From Saprospiraceae bacterium (GTDB lineage: Bacteria > Bacteroidota > Bacteroidia > Chitinophagales > Saprospiraceae), in assembly GCA_027488935.1 (NCBI GenBank), contig JAIYAP010000088.1:1-37418 (forward strand): 37,418 nt of DNA. Direction: 5' to 3'. The translations under genes were made by a program, and so were the position numbers. Shown one piece after another: positions 6,526-15,585 of this stretch; the first letter of the stretch is position 1; each line of letters opens with the position of its first letter. Below the pieces are notes generated by a model, which was given only the letters and a program-made list of their open reading frames with translations, ran no database searches and was not told where the DNA came from.

Positions 6526-8724
6526 ATGAAAAAATTAATCCCCTTGATGATGGCCCTCCTCGGAGCCGTCTGGGCCAGTGCTCAATCATGCCCTGCTGTG
6601 CTTAACTGCCCACAGGGTACGCAAGTTTTTTGCGATTTTTCCGGCAATGATTCGCTCTTGTGGAATGCCGCTCCTTTAACGTATAGTATTGATCATCAAA
6701 CGAATGACCTGTACGAAGGTGCCGCCAATCTGAGCTTGAATATTTTGGGTTGTAAAGGCGGCGGTGCATTGTATGTTTCTTTTAAATTGTTTCTCGATTT
6801 GAATCAGGACAACCTGGAAGAAACCGTCATTTGTAGCCAATTGCTGCCGCAAACAGGTTATGTGCTGGCTAACAATGCATTTAACCCTGATTATACCGGC
6901 GGTGACTTGTATTTGTTTGACAAGCGCGATGTTTCGGACTCTTTGCTTTATACCTTTGATATACAGTTACTTAACCAAGGGGATACCACAGTTGCCAGTA
7001 TTTATTGGCATAACCTAAAATATCCGAATTCGATTGTGACACCGCGTTTGCCAGAAGGCAAGCATCGGATTGTGTGGACGGTAACGCAAGATAGTATTAG
7101 TACTTCCTGCGAATACCCGGTGCGCATTCGGGACTGCGGGGAGCCGTTGGTATTCTGTAAAGATGCGCTTTCCGTGGATATTGATGAAAGTTTAGGGTAT
7201 GCCATCGTGCCTGTATCCAGTTTGATCGATTACGTGGAGGATAATGTAACGCCCAATGGTTTGTTGCAATACGGTATACGACGCAGTAATTCAGGATTGG
7301 GTTTTCCTGCGGATACCCTTGGGCAAGCGATTCCAGTGCTCAATTTGGGCTGCGAATTTGCAGCAAGTACCCAAACTGCGGAGGTGTGGATTAAGGATAA
7401 ATCGGGCAATACGACTGTATGCGAGTCGGTTATTCAGATTTTACCCAGTCCAATTGCTTGTGCGCTTGCGGTGCCAACCATTTGTTCGGTGCCCTACAAC
7501 AACGTCAACTTAACCTTGGACGGGGTGCATTATGAATTACTTTGGACCCTAAAAGATTCGGAGGAATGCAAATATAATATGCCGAATATCTCGACGGCCT
7601 GCACCGAATTGGATTCTTTTCCAGGAGCCAGTTATTTCAGCATTCAGCCGGTTAAAAATACAAACCCACTCAACGGTGTATCCACTTATGATTTGTTATT
7701 GATGTCGAAGCACATCCTCAATGTGGAGCCGCTCGATGCAGCCTGGAAAATGATTGCGGGTGATGTGAACCGCAGTGGCAGCATCACCAATTTTGATATT
7801 GTGGAGTTGCGCAAATTGTTGCTGGGCTTGCACGATAAACTACCGAACAGTACTTCCTGGCGTTTTTATGCGGCATATTGCCAGTTTCCCCCGAATCCAT
7901 TTGATGGCTGGTGCCCCTGGGTGCTCACCCTTGAAAACCTGCCCCTGGAAAACTACGATGCTACCTATTATTTTTATGGATTGAAGGTGGGCGATGTAAA
8001 TGGCAATGCCCAGTTGGTCGATTCGCTGATCGGAACGGAAACGGAGCCCCGCAGTGTTCAACAATTAGTCACGATCGATCCGTCGATGGAATCGGGTGCC
8101 GTGTTGGATATTCCGGTGTATGTAAAAGATGGCGGCAATTGGTCGGGCTGTCAGCTGGAACTTAATTATCCAGCAGATATGATTAAAATTGAGGGGATTA
8201 TACCTGGAAATTTTGGTAATATGTCGACCGATCATTTTGCACAGCCAGGAGATGGCCGCATTACGATGAGCTGGTTTGAAGTGCAACCGGTCGTAATTGC
8301 TCCAGGAAATCCACTGTTTACCTTGCGGGTGCGTGCGCAAAGCCCCCTGCGATTGTCGGAAGTCCTGAAAATACAAACCGCACGGATTGCCGCAGAAGCT
8401 TATCCGGTGGCGGCAGAAGTACATAATTTAAGCTTGGTTTTTGATCCGGCAGCAGCGAAAATTCAACCGCAGGCCATTTGGGCACCACAACCGAATCCAA
8501 CCCAGGATGGTGCCGAAATTACCCTCGAACTTCAATCGGCCGAAAATGTGCTCCTGACCTTGATGGACATGGCTGGCCGGGAGGTATATCAATCCAAAAC
8601 CAGCCTTGCTGCCGGAACCCACTTGTTGGACGTACCTGCCGCTGCACTTTCTATGGCTGGTGTGTACAGTTGGCGCGTGGTAGCGGGCACAACCACCGCA
8701 AGTGGAAAGCTGGTTCGTTTATAA
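6526..8724 (+). CDS. T9SS-exported dockerin/cohesin-like protein with C-terminal sorting domain
   Basis: A 732-residue secreted protein. A signal peptide (MKKLIPLMMALLGAVWASAQ) precedes cysteine-bearing beta-rich modules. One near residues 205-310 (FCKDALSVDIDES...IPVLNLGC...VWIKDKSGNTTVCES) resembles the HYR domains common in Saprospiria. A dockerin-like block follows: a degenerate first loop NPLNGVSTYD (from 380), a canonical calcium loop DVNRSGSITNFD (413-424), and KVGDVNG ending at about 492. A cohesin-like beta-sandwich (about 515-625) comes next. The last 80 residues form a type A T9SS sorting domain (PNPTQDGAEITL ... LMDMAGREVYQS ... GVYSWRV ... SGKLVRL). The ligand is unknown. The next gene encodes a shorter paralogue with the same last three modules. 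Confidence 0.82.
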   Translation: MKKLIPLMMALLGAVWASAQSCPAVLNCPQGTQVFCDFSGNDSLLWNAAPLTYSIDHQTNDLYEGAANLSLNILGCKGGGALYVSFKLFLDLNQDNLEETVICSQLLPQTGYVLANNAFNPDYTGGDLYLFDKRDVSDSLLYTFDIQLLNQGDTTVASIYWHNLKYPNSIVTPRLPEGKHRIVWTVTQDSISTSCEYPVRIRDCGEPLVFCKDALSVDIDESLGYAIVPVSSLIDYVEDNVTPNGLLQYGIRRSNSGLGFPADTLGQAIPVLNLGCEFAASTQTAEVWIKDKSGNTTVCESVIQILPSPIACALAVPTICSVPYNNVNLTLDGVHYELLWTLKDSEECKYNMPNISTACTELDSFPGASYFSIQPVKNTNPLNGVSTYDLLLMSKHILNVEPLDAAWKMIAGDVNRSGSITNFDIVELRKLLLGLHDKLPNSTSWRFYAAYCQFPPNPFDGWCPWVLTLENLPLENYDATYYFYGLKVGDVNGNAQLVDSLIGTETEPRSVQQLVTIDPSMESGAVLDIPVYVKDGGNWSGCQLELNYPADMIKIEGIIPGNFGNMSTDHFAQPGDGRITMSWFEVQPVVIAPGNPLFTLRVRAQSPLRLSEVLKIQTARIAAEAYPVAAEVHNLSLVFDPAAAKIQPQAIWAPQPNPTQDGAEITLELQSAENVLLTLMDMAGREVYQSKTSLAAGTHLLDVPAAALSMAGVYSWRVVAGTTTASGKLVRL

Positions 8725-8753
8725 AAAACTACTTTTTTATTATAGATTGGTTT

Positions 8754-8798
8754 CAAACCCGACAAGATGCAATATCTGTCGGGTTTGTACATTTTTTT
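8754..8798 (+). terminator. Intrinsic terminator
   Basis: A perfect 11-bp stem (CAAACCCGACA at 8754 with TGTCGGGTTTG ending at 8787) has a 12-nt loop and is followed by a run of seven T. It ends the large dockerin-protein transcript, so the paralogous gene downstream needs its own promoter. That promoter must lie in the AT-rich 8800-8955 stretch, where I see no clear consensus. Confidence 0.85.
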
Positions 8799-8955
8799 AC
8801 CATAGGAAATTGAAAGATAAGTCAGAACTTGCATGCACTTTCGGGTAGCACAAAATTGACGACTTAAATCTAAGTTGCAGTTTTATATTTTATTATAAAA
8901 TTTTATTATTAATAGATGTTTCAATTTGGCTTGAAATGTCACAACAATAAATCTC

Positions 8956-10281
8956 ATGAGAAAAAGACTGCTTTACCTGCTTTTTACCCTCAGCCTTACC
9001 GCACCGTTACTTGCTCAAACCGGTGGACCTGAAGGTAAACCACTAGAACCAACCGTTTGTTTTAAAACCGAAACAGGCGCGAATGTTACGGAAATCGCTG
9101 TGGCGGTAACTGGGTACGGGAACAACATTCCATCTTTCGTCTTTACGATCCCGCCTGGGAATAATTCCTGTGTTGGCCCCTTCAACAGCTTACCGCTGGC
9201 CAGCAGTATCATTATTGAACCTGCCAAATCGGACAATCCACTCAACGGGGTAAGTACCTTTGATTTGGTGTTGATATCCAGACATATTTTAGGAATTCAG
9301 CCTTTAACATCGCCTTACAAGATCATTGCAGCAGACGCAAACAAAAGCAACTCTGTTTCAACGTTTGATATCGTTGAATTGCGGAAGTTGATTTTGGGGA
9401 TTTATGTAAAACTTCCGAATAATCAATCCTGGCGTTTTGTAAAGAGTTCGTATGTATTTCCGAATTTGCAAAATCCGTTTCAGGCCGTTTTCCCGGAAAC
9501 GATCACCATTCAAGAAGTCCCCGCTACGCCCTCCACCGTTTTTATTGCAATTAAAGTAGGTGATGTAAATGGTTCGTCTATTGGCAGTACGTTGACAGCC
9601 ACTGAATCGCGTTCGGCGCAGGCACTATCCATTTCTGATCAAATCCTTGAAGACGGCGCAGTAGTAGATGTTCCGGTTTACAGCAAAGAAATGGTGCAAT
9701 GGCTTGGTTTTCAAGCGGGTATCAACTACAATGAAGATCTGTTGCAACTGGAATTAATAAAGCCAGGCGATTTGCCGGCACTGGATGTCGATAATTTTAT
9801 GGAAACAGCAGGTTCGGTCCGTTGTAGTTGGTCGGTGCCCGTGGCGCAAACAATCGCCTCCAACACCCCCTTGTTTACCATGCGTTTGCGGGCAAAACAA
9901 TCCCTGCGCCTGTCGGATGCGTTGCAACTAGATGAGGCTCAATTACTTCCTGAAGCTTATGATAACGTTTCGCCCTTGCCACTTACTTTGGCTTTTAGTT
10001 CAGAAAAACTTGCCAACGGTGAGGCTTTTAAAGTTTTGGGCGTACAACCGAATCCGACCACAGCAAGTGCAGTATTAAACATATCCATGGAGCAGGCCGC
10101 TGAAGTACAACTGGAATTGTACGATGCGTTGGGTCGGTTGTGTTATCAAAATAACCAACCCTTGGAGTTTGGACAAAATTTGCTCGACATTCCGGCAAAT
10201 GCCATGCCCTTGGCTGGTATGTACACCTGGCGCGTGGTAGCAAATGGCGTTGAAAAAACGGGAAAACTGATCCGGCAATAA
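8956..10281 (+). CDS. T9SS-exported dockerin/cohesin-like protein, shorter paralogue
   Basis: A 441-residue secreted protein with a signal peptide (MRKRLLYLLFTLSLTAPLLAQ) and no HYR-like module. A short N-terminal segment leads into the same dockerin-like block as its neighbour: NPLNGVSTFD from residue 94, DANKSNSVSTFD at 127-138, FDIVELRKLILG, and KVGDVNG from 201. A cohesin-like domain (about 218-320) and a T9SS sorting domain (about 360-441, ending GKLIRQ) follow. Sequence identity to the upstream paralogue is high in these three modules, including ESRS/EPRS linkers and the PLFTMRLRA/PLFTLRVRA strands, which points to tandem duplication. In the second loop the canonical Gly is Asn (KSNS rather than RSGS), so calcium binding may be weaker. 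It converges on the MFS gene 6 nt away. Confidence 0.82.
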   Translation: MRKRLLYLLFTLSLTAPLLAQTGGPEGKPLEPTVCFKTETGANVTEIAVAVTGYGNNIPSFVFTIPPGNNSCVGPFNSLPLASSIIIEPAKSDNPLNGVSTFDLVLISRHILGIQPLTSPYKIIAADANKSNSVSTFDIVELRKLILGIYVKLPNNQSWRFVKSSYVFPNLQNPFQAVFPETITIQEVPATPSTVFIAIKVGDVNGSSIGSTLTATESRSAQALSISDQILEDGAVVDVPVYSKEMVQWLGFQAGINYNEDLLQLELIKPGDLPALDVDNFMETAGSVRCSWSVPVAQTIASNTPLFTMRLRAKQSLRLSDALQLDEAQLLPEAYDNVSPLPLTLAFSSEKLANGEAFKVLGVQPNPTTASAVLNISMEQAAEVQLELYDALGRLCYQNNQPLEFGQNLLDIPANAMPLAGMYTWRVVANGVEKTGKLIRQ

Positions 10282-10287
10282 AAGCGG

Positions 10288-11472
10288 TTAATCTACTCCC
10301 AATCCGGCAGCACGCCCCGCTTTCCAACACCAAAACAGCGCAAAAGTGCCCACTACGCCAAATGCAAACGGCAAACTGGTGGATTTTGCTAAAAAACCAA
10401 TGACAGTGGGTCCTGCTAAAAAAGTACCCATTGCAAAAGTATTCATCGTCGCCAAACCCGCACCAGGCGCCATGCCTGGTGCGCGTGCGGCGCTACCATA
10501 CAACACAGGGGCACCCAATGACACGCCCGCACCAATCATCGCAAAGCCAAGCAGGGTGGCAAAAATGCCTTGTCCTGAAATAGCCAAAGCAAAACCCAAT
10601 GCTACTACCGCGCCACCCACCTGCAAAACCTGTCGATTGCCATACCGTAACAACAATATATCACCGGCCATCCGGCCAGCAGCCATAAAAAAGGCATAAG
10701 CAGCAAAACCCCAACCGACCATCCAGGCAGGTGCCAACACAATATCCCGCATGTACACCGCTGCCCAATCGGCCATCGCACCTTCTGCCAGGTTGGTACA
10801 TAAACTCAACACAATCAATCCCCAAAGTATGGAATTAGGCCATAAAAAAGTGGCACCTTTATCGTCTGCGCGCGGCTCCTCCTGAATGCTCAAAATGGCG
10901 GGCCGCAAACTCAAACCAGAGAACGCCACACCCAGCGCCATAATAGCCATATACACCAGGGGCGCAAGTCCAAAACCAGTCAGCGTACTTCCTAAGGCCG
11001 AACCGGTCATCGCCCCCAGCGACCACATACCATGGCAGGTCGACATGATCCGAATATGATCGCTGCGTTCGATGGAAGTAGCGCAAGTATTCATCGCCAC
11101 ATTTAAAATAGAAAAAAACAGCCCGCATAAAAACAAACTGAGGCCGGTAAGCAATACCGTGGGCATGGCTACCGGTAAAGCAAAGGCTGCTGCTGCAAGA
11201 ACCATCGACACGATGGTCGATTGTCGCATCCCATATCGCTTGATCATCAGGGCCGCCAAAGGATTGGCCAACGTGATGCCCAAAGGCAGGGTAAACAACA
11301 ATAAACCTAGTTGCGCATCGTCAAGGGCAAATTTTGTTTTGATGGTGGGGATCAATGCCGACCAAGAGCCATACAATAATCCGTCGGAAGCAAAGACAAA
11401 ACCAACGGCGCGGCTGCGGGTGTGCGAAAAAAAAGACTGAAAGTGCTGGAAAAAGACAGACATAAGGTGCAT
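10288..11472 (-). CDS. MFS transporter (YbjJ/FucP-like)
   Basis: A 394-residue, 12-helix major facilitator. The N-terminal half has FASDGLLYGSWSALIPTIKTKFALDDAQLGLLLFTLPLG, then the loop 2-3 motif MIKRYGMRQST with the basic residues typical of MFS motif A. GMWSLGAMTGSALG and the second-half loop LRYGNRQVLQVGG are also typical. The pattern resembles the YbjJ/MosC group. The substrate is unknown, and no sugar or efflux genes adjoin it to suggest one. Two ATGs are possible: the one used here and one three codons later (11463). The gene is divergent from rlmK with 89 nt between starts. Confidence 0.85.
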   Translation of the reverse strand: MHLMSVFFQHFQSFFSHTRSRAVGFVFASDGLLYGSWSALIPTIKTKFALDDAQLGLLLFTLPLGITLANPLAALMIKRYGMRQSTIVSMVLAAAAFALPVAMPTVLLTGLSLFLCGLFFSILNVAMNTCATSIERSDHIRIMSTCHGMWSLGAMTGSALGSTLTGFGLAPLVYMAIMALGVAFSGLSLRPAILSIQEEPRADDKGATFLWPNSILWGLIVLSLCTNLAEGAMADWAAVYMRDIVLAPAWMVGWGFAAYAFFMAAGRMAGDILLLRYGNRQVLQVGGAVVALGFALAISGQGIFATLLGFAMIGAGVSLGAPVLYGSAARAPGMAPGAGLATMNTFAMGTFLAGPTVIGFLAKSTSLPFAFGVVGTFALFWCWKAGRAAGLGVD

Positions 11473-11561
11473 TTTGCGGCGTAAAACTACACTTAGGCGC
11501 GCACAAACTTCGATGGTACGTCAAAAAGTGCAAAATTTTACTGAATAATTAAGCACGTTGT

Positions 11562-12503
11562 ATGTCTGGAACTGGAAAATTTGAAATGTTTGCCAATCGG
11601 CTCGATAAGGTAAACCGCCATATAAGTAAGTGGGCGCGTAAACAGGGAATCACTTGTTATCGGGTGTATGATGATGATATGCCGGAGTTTCCGCTGGCCA
11701 TTGATGTATACGAAAGCGTTTTGCACGTATCGGAATACGACCGGCCGCACGGCATGGAGCCCGACGAGCATGTAGCCTGGCTGGAAGGAAGCATGCAGGT
11801 AATGTCGGAAGTGTTGGGGTTTTCGCAGTCGCTTATTTTTTTAAAATACCGACAACGCCAAAAGGGCTTGAGCCAATACGATCATTTTTCCCGGGAAGGG
11901 GCCGAGTTTTTAGTGCGTGAAAATGGATTGCGGTTTGTCATCAAACCCAGCGATTATTTGGATGTGGGGTTGTTTTTGGACCATCGCAACACCCGGCAAA
12001 TGGTGCGCATGGCTTCTGAGGGACGTCGGGTGCTCAATTTATTTGCATATACCGGTTCTTTTACGGTGTATGCAGCGGCCGGCGGAGCGATTGAAACACT
12101 CACGGTTGATATGTCGAATACCTATCTGCAATGGGCCGATCGCAATTTGGCCCTCAATAATTTTACAGAGGAGCACCACCGCTTTTTGCAGGCCGATGTG
12201 TTGCAATGGGTGCGGGATGCCCCCAAGCGCCGTTGGGATTTGATCGTGCTCGATCCGCCTACCTTTTCCAATAGTAAACGGATGCATGGCACCCTCGATA
12301 TTCAGCGTGACCATGTTTGGCTGCTCAATCGTACCCTGGAAATGCTCGCGCCAGGGGGGATGTTGTACTTCTCCACAAATTTTCGAAAATTTAAAATAGA
12401 TCACGCAGAAATTAAGGCAACAATTCAGGACATTAGCGCTCAAACTGTACCCAATGACTTCAGAAATAAAAAGATACACCATTGCTTTTTATTGAAGGTA
12501 TAA
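11562..12503 (+). CDS. rlmK: 23S rRNA (guanine-N7) methyltransferase RlmK-like
   Basis: A 313-residue SAM-dependent methyltransferase that aligns with the C-terminal (RlmK) half of E. coli RlmKL. It has the opening FANRLDKVNRHISKWARKQGITCYRVYD and RQRQKGLSQYD. The substrate/SAM region is DYLDVGLFLDHRNTRQM, motif I is LNLFAYTGSFTVYAAAGGA, and TVDMSNTYLQWADRNL follows. The catalytic-type motif is DPPTFSNSKRM. In E. coli the K half makes m7G2069 in 23S rRNA. The THUMP-containing RlmL half is absent, so this is the stand-alone K form and the partner activity must be elsewhere or missing. The C-terminal IHHCFLLKV matches the family end, so it is complete. Confidence 0.92.
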   Translation: MSGTGKFEMFANRLDKVNRHISKWARKQGITCYRVYDDDMPEFPLAIDVYESVLHVSEYDRPHGMEPDEHVAWLEGSMQVMSEVLGFSQSLIFLKYRQRQKGLSQYDHFSREGAEFLVRENGLRFVIKPSDYLDVGLFLDHRNTRQMVRMASEGRRVLNLFAYTGSFTVYAAAGGAIETLTVDMSNTYLQWADRNLALNNFTEEHHRFLQADVLQWVRDAPKRRWDLIVLDPPTFSNSKRMHGTLDIQRDHVWLLNRTLEMLAPGGMLYFSTNFRKFKIDHAEIKATIQDISAQTVPNDFRNKKIHHCFLLKV

Positions 12504-12557
12504 ACGCTTTTCTCCCTAACCAAGCCGGGTAATCCACGCCCGGGATGCGCTTAATCC

Positions 12558-13271
12558 ATGCAAAACTTACTCACTGGAATTTTATTCCTCTGTTCGCTTA
12601 CAGCTGTTTCAGCCATTTCCAAGTACAAAGCAGGCGATAAATTGTTTGTCCTCTCCACCGCTGGCCTGTCGCTGCGGGAAGCGCCCGATATCAGCAGCGC
12701 CAAAATAATATCTATCAAAAACGGTGCTCCACTGGTTGTATTGAAAGAAGATTTAAACCTATATCCGTTTAGTTTGACAGAATTTGACGGCTATGAACTC
12801 GCAGGATATTGGGTAAAAGTGCTTACCTGGGATAACAAAACGGGTTATGTGTTTGATGGATACCTTTCCCGGTATCAAGCACCCAAGAAGGTGATTTTAA
12901 AAGAACATATCAACGAGCAATACGTTATTGCGGAGCAATATATGATGGTGCACAGCAAACGCAAGGGCAAACGCGTTACATTACCTGCTGCCTCTGCGCA
13001 GTTTATCCACTATAAACAGGCATTTGTAAATGGTGCTTCTGTGGAAGTAAATGCAGGAGAAGGATATGCGTCATATACCATCTTGTTTGATAAAACGACC
13101 ACTTTTGAAGAGGCTTACCTGATTGGACGCGCCCTTTGGTTCGATGGTAAACCTGCTCAATTGGCCTTCGATGATGGTATCATCACAATGTCCAACGCCG
13201 AAAATGTGCTGGTTGCCACCGTAAGTCTCCAAAACAATTTGCCTTTGCTTACGCTTACCAGTGCAGATTAA
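12558..13271 (+). CDS. Secreted SH3-like domain protein, function unknown
   Basis: A 237-residue protein with a signal peptide (MQNLLTGILFLCSLTAVSA). Residues about 25-110 look like a bacterial SH3 (SH3b) domain: GDKLFVLSTAGLSLREAPDISSAKIISIKNGAPLVVL, then GYWVKVLTWDNKTGYVFDGYLS, with the usual LxLRxxP and W-V-V-GYV-xGYLS landmarks. The C-terminal half (about 115-237) is beta-rich and not recognised. Bacterial SH3 domains often bind cell-wall or surface ligands, so an envelope role is plausible but unproven. It follows rlmK by 54 nt. Confidence 0.65.
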   Translation: MQNLLTGILFLCSLTAVSAISKYKAGDKLFVLSTAGLSLREAPDISSAKIISIKNGAPLVVLKEDLNLYPFSLTEFDGYELAGYWVKVLTWDNKTGYVFDGYLSRYQAPKKVILKEHINEQYVIAEQYMMVHSKRKGKRVTLPAASAQFIHYKQAFVNGASVEVNAGEGYASYTILFDKTTTFEEAYLIGRALWFDGKPAQLAFDDGIITMSNAENVLVATVSLQNNLPLLTLTSAD

Positions 13272-13281
13272 GAAACTGGTC

Positions 13282-13314
13282 TTGCCATTTTTTCTCTATT
13301 TTTTGTTAATTTTG
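13282..13314 (+). promoter_or_regulatory. Candidate promoter for the GH27/SMP-30 pair
   Basis: TAATTTTG (13307-13314) fits the TAnnTTTG -7 box, and a TTG at 13282-13284 lies 22 nt upstream, slightly longer than the usual -33 spacing. The GH27 ATG is 33 nt downstream. Confidence 0.45.
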
Positions 13315-13347
13315 GCTTTTATACAAGTCTATTAAACACCACAAACT

Positions 13348-15573
13348 ATGCGCATCCTGTTGGTTTTATGTTGCATCCTGTATTCCTTATTCGCCTCCGC
13401 ACAGGTTGATTTGTCTAGGGGCTGGAAAATCAAGTCCGGAGACGATGCCGCCTATGCTAAAGCCGACTATCCAGATCAGGACTGGGGAACCGTCCAACCG
13501 ACCCACAACTGGGAGCAACAGTCTTTGCCCAATTATGATGGCTTTGCCTGGTACCGGGTGCATTTTAAACTTACAGACGCTGTATTGGCAGATGCGTATT
13601 TAAAAGACAGTCTTCGAATTTTGTTGGGCCCCATTGACGATGTAGAAGCAACTTTTTTAAATGGCGTCTATTTGGGTGGAAATGGTGTATTTCCGGATCA
13701 AAAGGATGGATATCGAACTGCCTGGGATCTTTCCCGGCGCTATGTTATTGCCCGCAATCATCCGGCATTGCGATGGAATGCCGACAATGTGTTGGCGGTG
13801 CGCGTATATGATGGCGGCGGTCCAGGGGGCTTTTTTACCAATACACCGCGTAACATTGGCCCCATTGATTTGCTCGATTTTATCAGCATGGATGTAGAAA
13901 AAACACCCTTTGATTTTTCGAAAAAGGAAATCGTTTCGCAAGAAATTGAAATACGCAACCACTATAAAGCGGCGATTCAAGGAACCTTAACGGTAACCGT
14001 TTTTAATGCAAAAAATGCGGCAAAATCGATCAAGTCCTTTAGTCAACCCATTCAAGTGGCAGCGCACGCGGTACAGGTTTGTCCAATTTCTTTACCCAAA
14101 CTGGAACGCGCCTGGATTCAATACGAATTTAAAGAAAGCAAAACCGGCAAATCGTTTAAAAAGGGACTGGAAACGCCGTATATACTCACGCCACCCGAAC
14201 CTTTAATACCCAAAATCAACAATCCTGCGGTGTACGGCGCACGACCGGGGGTGCCTTTTTTGTATAAAATTGCGGCAACCGGCAAGGCTCCGCTGGCTTA
14301 TGCAGCCAAAGGATTTCCGCCAGGCTTGCGTATGAATGCGGCTACGGGGGTGATTTCGGGTATGGTAAACCAACGCGGTATGTTTTCCGTTTCGATCACC
14401 GCGACCAACAGCCTGGGCGCTGATACCAAAACCATTTTGTTGGTGATTGGCGATAATATTTGCCTGACCCCACCCTTGGGCTGGAACTCCTGGAATTGCT
14501 GGGGACTGAGTGTGAGCGACGACAGGGTGCGCGCTTCAGCAGATGCTTTGGTGAAAAGCGGGCTGATCAACCACGGCTGGACCTATATTAACATCGATGA
14601 TGGTTGGGAGGCACCCAAACGAGATTCGATGATGGGTGCTATTTTTGCAAACGATAAATTCCCGAATATGCCTGCCTTGAGCGATTATTTGCACAAACAA
14701 GGGATGAAAATGGGCATTTATTCTTCGCCCGGGCCGCTCACCTGCGGTTCCTACCTCGGCTCCTGGCAGCATGAAGACCAAGACGCTCAAACCTGGGCCG
14801 ATTGGGGCGTTGATTACCTGAAGTACGACTGGTGCTCTTATGGAACCGTGGCACCTAAAGTATTGCAAAAGGCTGATTTAGAACAACCTTATGCCGTAAT
14901 GCGCGCAGCCCTCAATGCAACCAACCGCGATATTGTTTATAGCCTTTGTCAATATGGTATGGGCAATGTTTGGAACTGGGGAGAAGAAGTGGGCGGCAAT
15001 CTGTGGCGCACCACCGGCGATATTACGGATACCTGGGAAAGCGTGGCTAGTATTGGGTTTTCACAAGATAGTCTGAACGCTTTTGCGCGTCCGGGCCATT
15101 GGAATGATCCCGATATGTTGGTAGTGGGCTGGCTGGGCTGGGGCGATCATTTGCATCCCTCCCGTCTTACCCCATCCGAGCAGTACACCCACATTAGTTT
15201 GTGGGCGATGTTGTCGGCACCGTTGTTGATTGGTTGTGATTTGAGCCGCATCGACGATTTTACCTATAATTTGTTGGCCAATGATGAGGTTATTGCGATT
15301 GATCAAGATCCGGAAGGCAAGCAGGCGGTACGTAAAATTGAACAGCCGGACTACCAAATTTGGGTCAAGGAGTTGAGTGATGGCAGCAAGGCCGTTGCCG
15401 TATTTAATTTGTCTGAAACCGACCAAACGATCTCCATAAACTGGGCTGAATTGGGTTTAAAAGACTACAAAAAGGTGCGCGATGTATGGCGGCAAAAAGA
15501 CCTTGGCAAATTCGGAAAAACACATAAAACTTCGGTTTACAGCCATGGCGTATCTTTATTGCGGGTTTATTAA
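13348..15573 (+). CDS. Alpha-galactosidase, glycoside hydrolase family 27, multidomain
   Basis: A 741-residue exported retaining glycosidase. A signal peptide (residues 1-19) leads into a galactose-binding/GH2-like beta-sandwich (about 20-170: RGWKIKSGDDAAYAKADYPD, DGFAWYRVHF). A linker follows, then a putative Ig (He-PIG) module at about 289-368 (PLAYAAKGFPPGLRMNAATGVISG). The GH27 barrel starts at TPPLGWNSWNCWG. The nucleophile is Asp494 in YLKYDWC and the acid/base is Asp558 in WRTTGDITD. NDPDML and APLLIGCDL complete the family signature. A C-terminal beta domain closes the protein. It would remove terminal alpha-galactose in the periplasm or outside the cell. The SMP-30-like gene follows 12 nt later, so they form an operon. 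Confidence 0.92.
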   Translation: MRILLVLCCILYSLFASAQVDLSRGWKIKSGDDAAYAKADYPDQDWGTVQPTHNWEQQSLPNYDGFAWYRVHFKLTDAVLADAYLKDSLRILLGPIDDVEATFLNGVYLGGNGVFPDQKDGYRTAWDLSRRYVIARNHPALRWNADNVLAVRVYDGGGPGGFFTNTPRNIGPIDLLDFISMDVEKTPFDFSKKEIVSQEIEIRNHYKAAIQGTLTVTVFNAKNAAKSIKSFSQPIQVAAHAVQVCPISLPKLERAWIQYEFKESKTGKSFKKGLETPYILTPPEPLIPKINNPAVYGARPGVPFLYKIAATGKAPLAYAAKGFPPGLRMNAATGVISGMVNQRGMFSVSITATNSLGADTKTILLVIGDNICLTPPLGWNSWNCWGLSVSDDRVRASADALVKSGLINHGWTYINIDDGWEAPKRDSMMGAIFANDKFPNMPALSDYLHKQGMKMGIYSSPGPLTCGSYLGSWQHEDQDAQTWADWGVDYLKYDWCSYGTVAPKVLQKADLEQPYAVMRAALNATNRDIVYSLCQYGMGNVWNWGEEVGGNLWRTTGDITDTWESVASIGFSQDSLNAFARPGHWNDPDMLVVGWLGWGDHLHPSRLTPSEQYTHISLWAMLSAPLLIGCDLSRIDDFTYNLLANDEVIAIDQDPEGKQAVRKIEQPDYQIWVKELSDGSKAVAVFNLSETDQTISINWAELGLKDYKKVRDVWRQKDLGKFGKTHKTSVYSHGVSLLRVY

Positions 15574-15585
15574 AACATCTAAATC

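Noticed and set aside
6526-10281. Cellulosome (scaffoldin plus dockerin enzymes)
   Set aside because: The proteins have dockerin-like repeats but no catalytic domain, no repeated cohesins and no enzyme partners. T9SS surface proteins of Saprospiria commonly use these modules.
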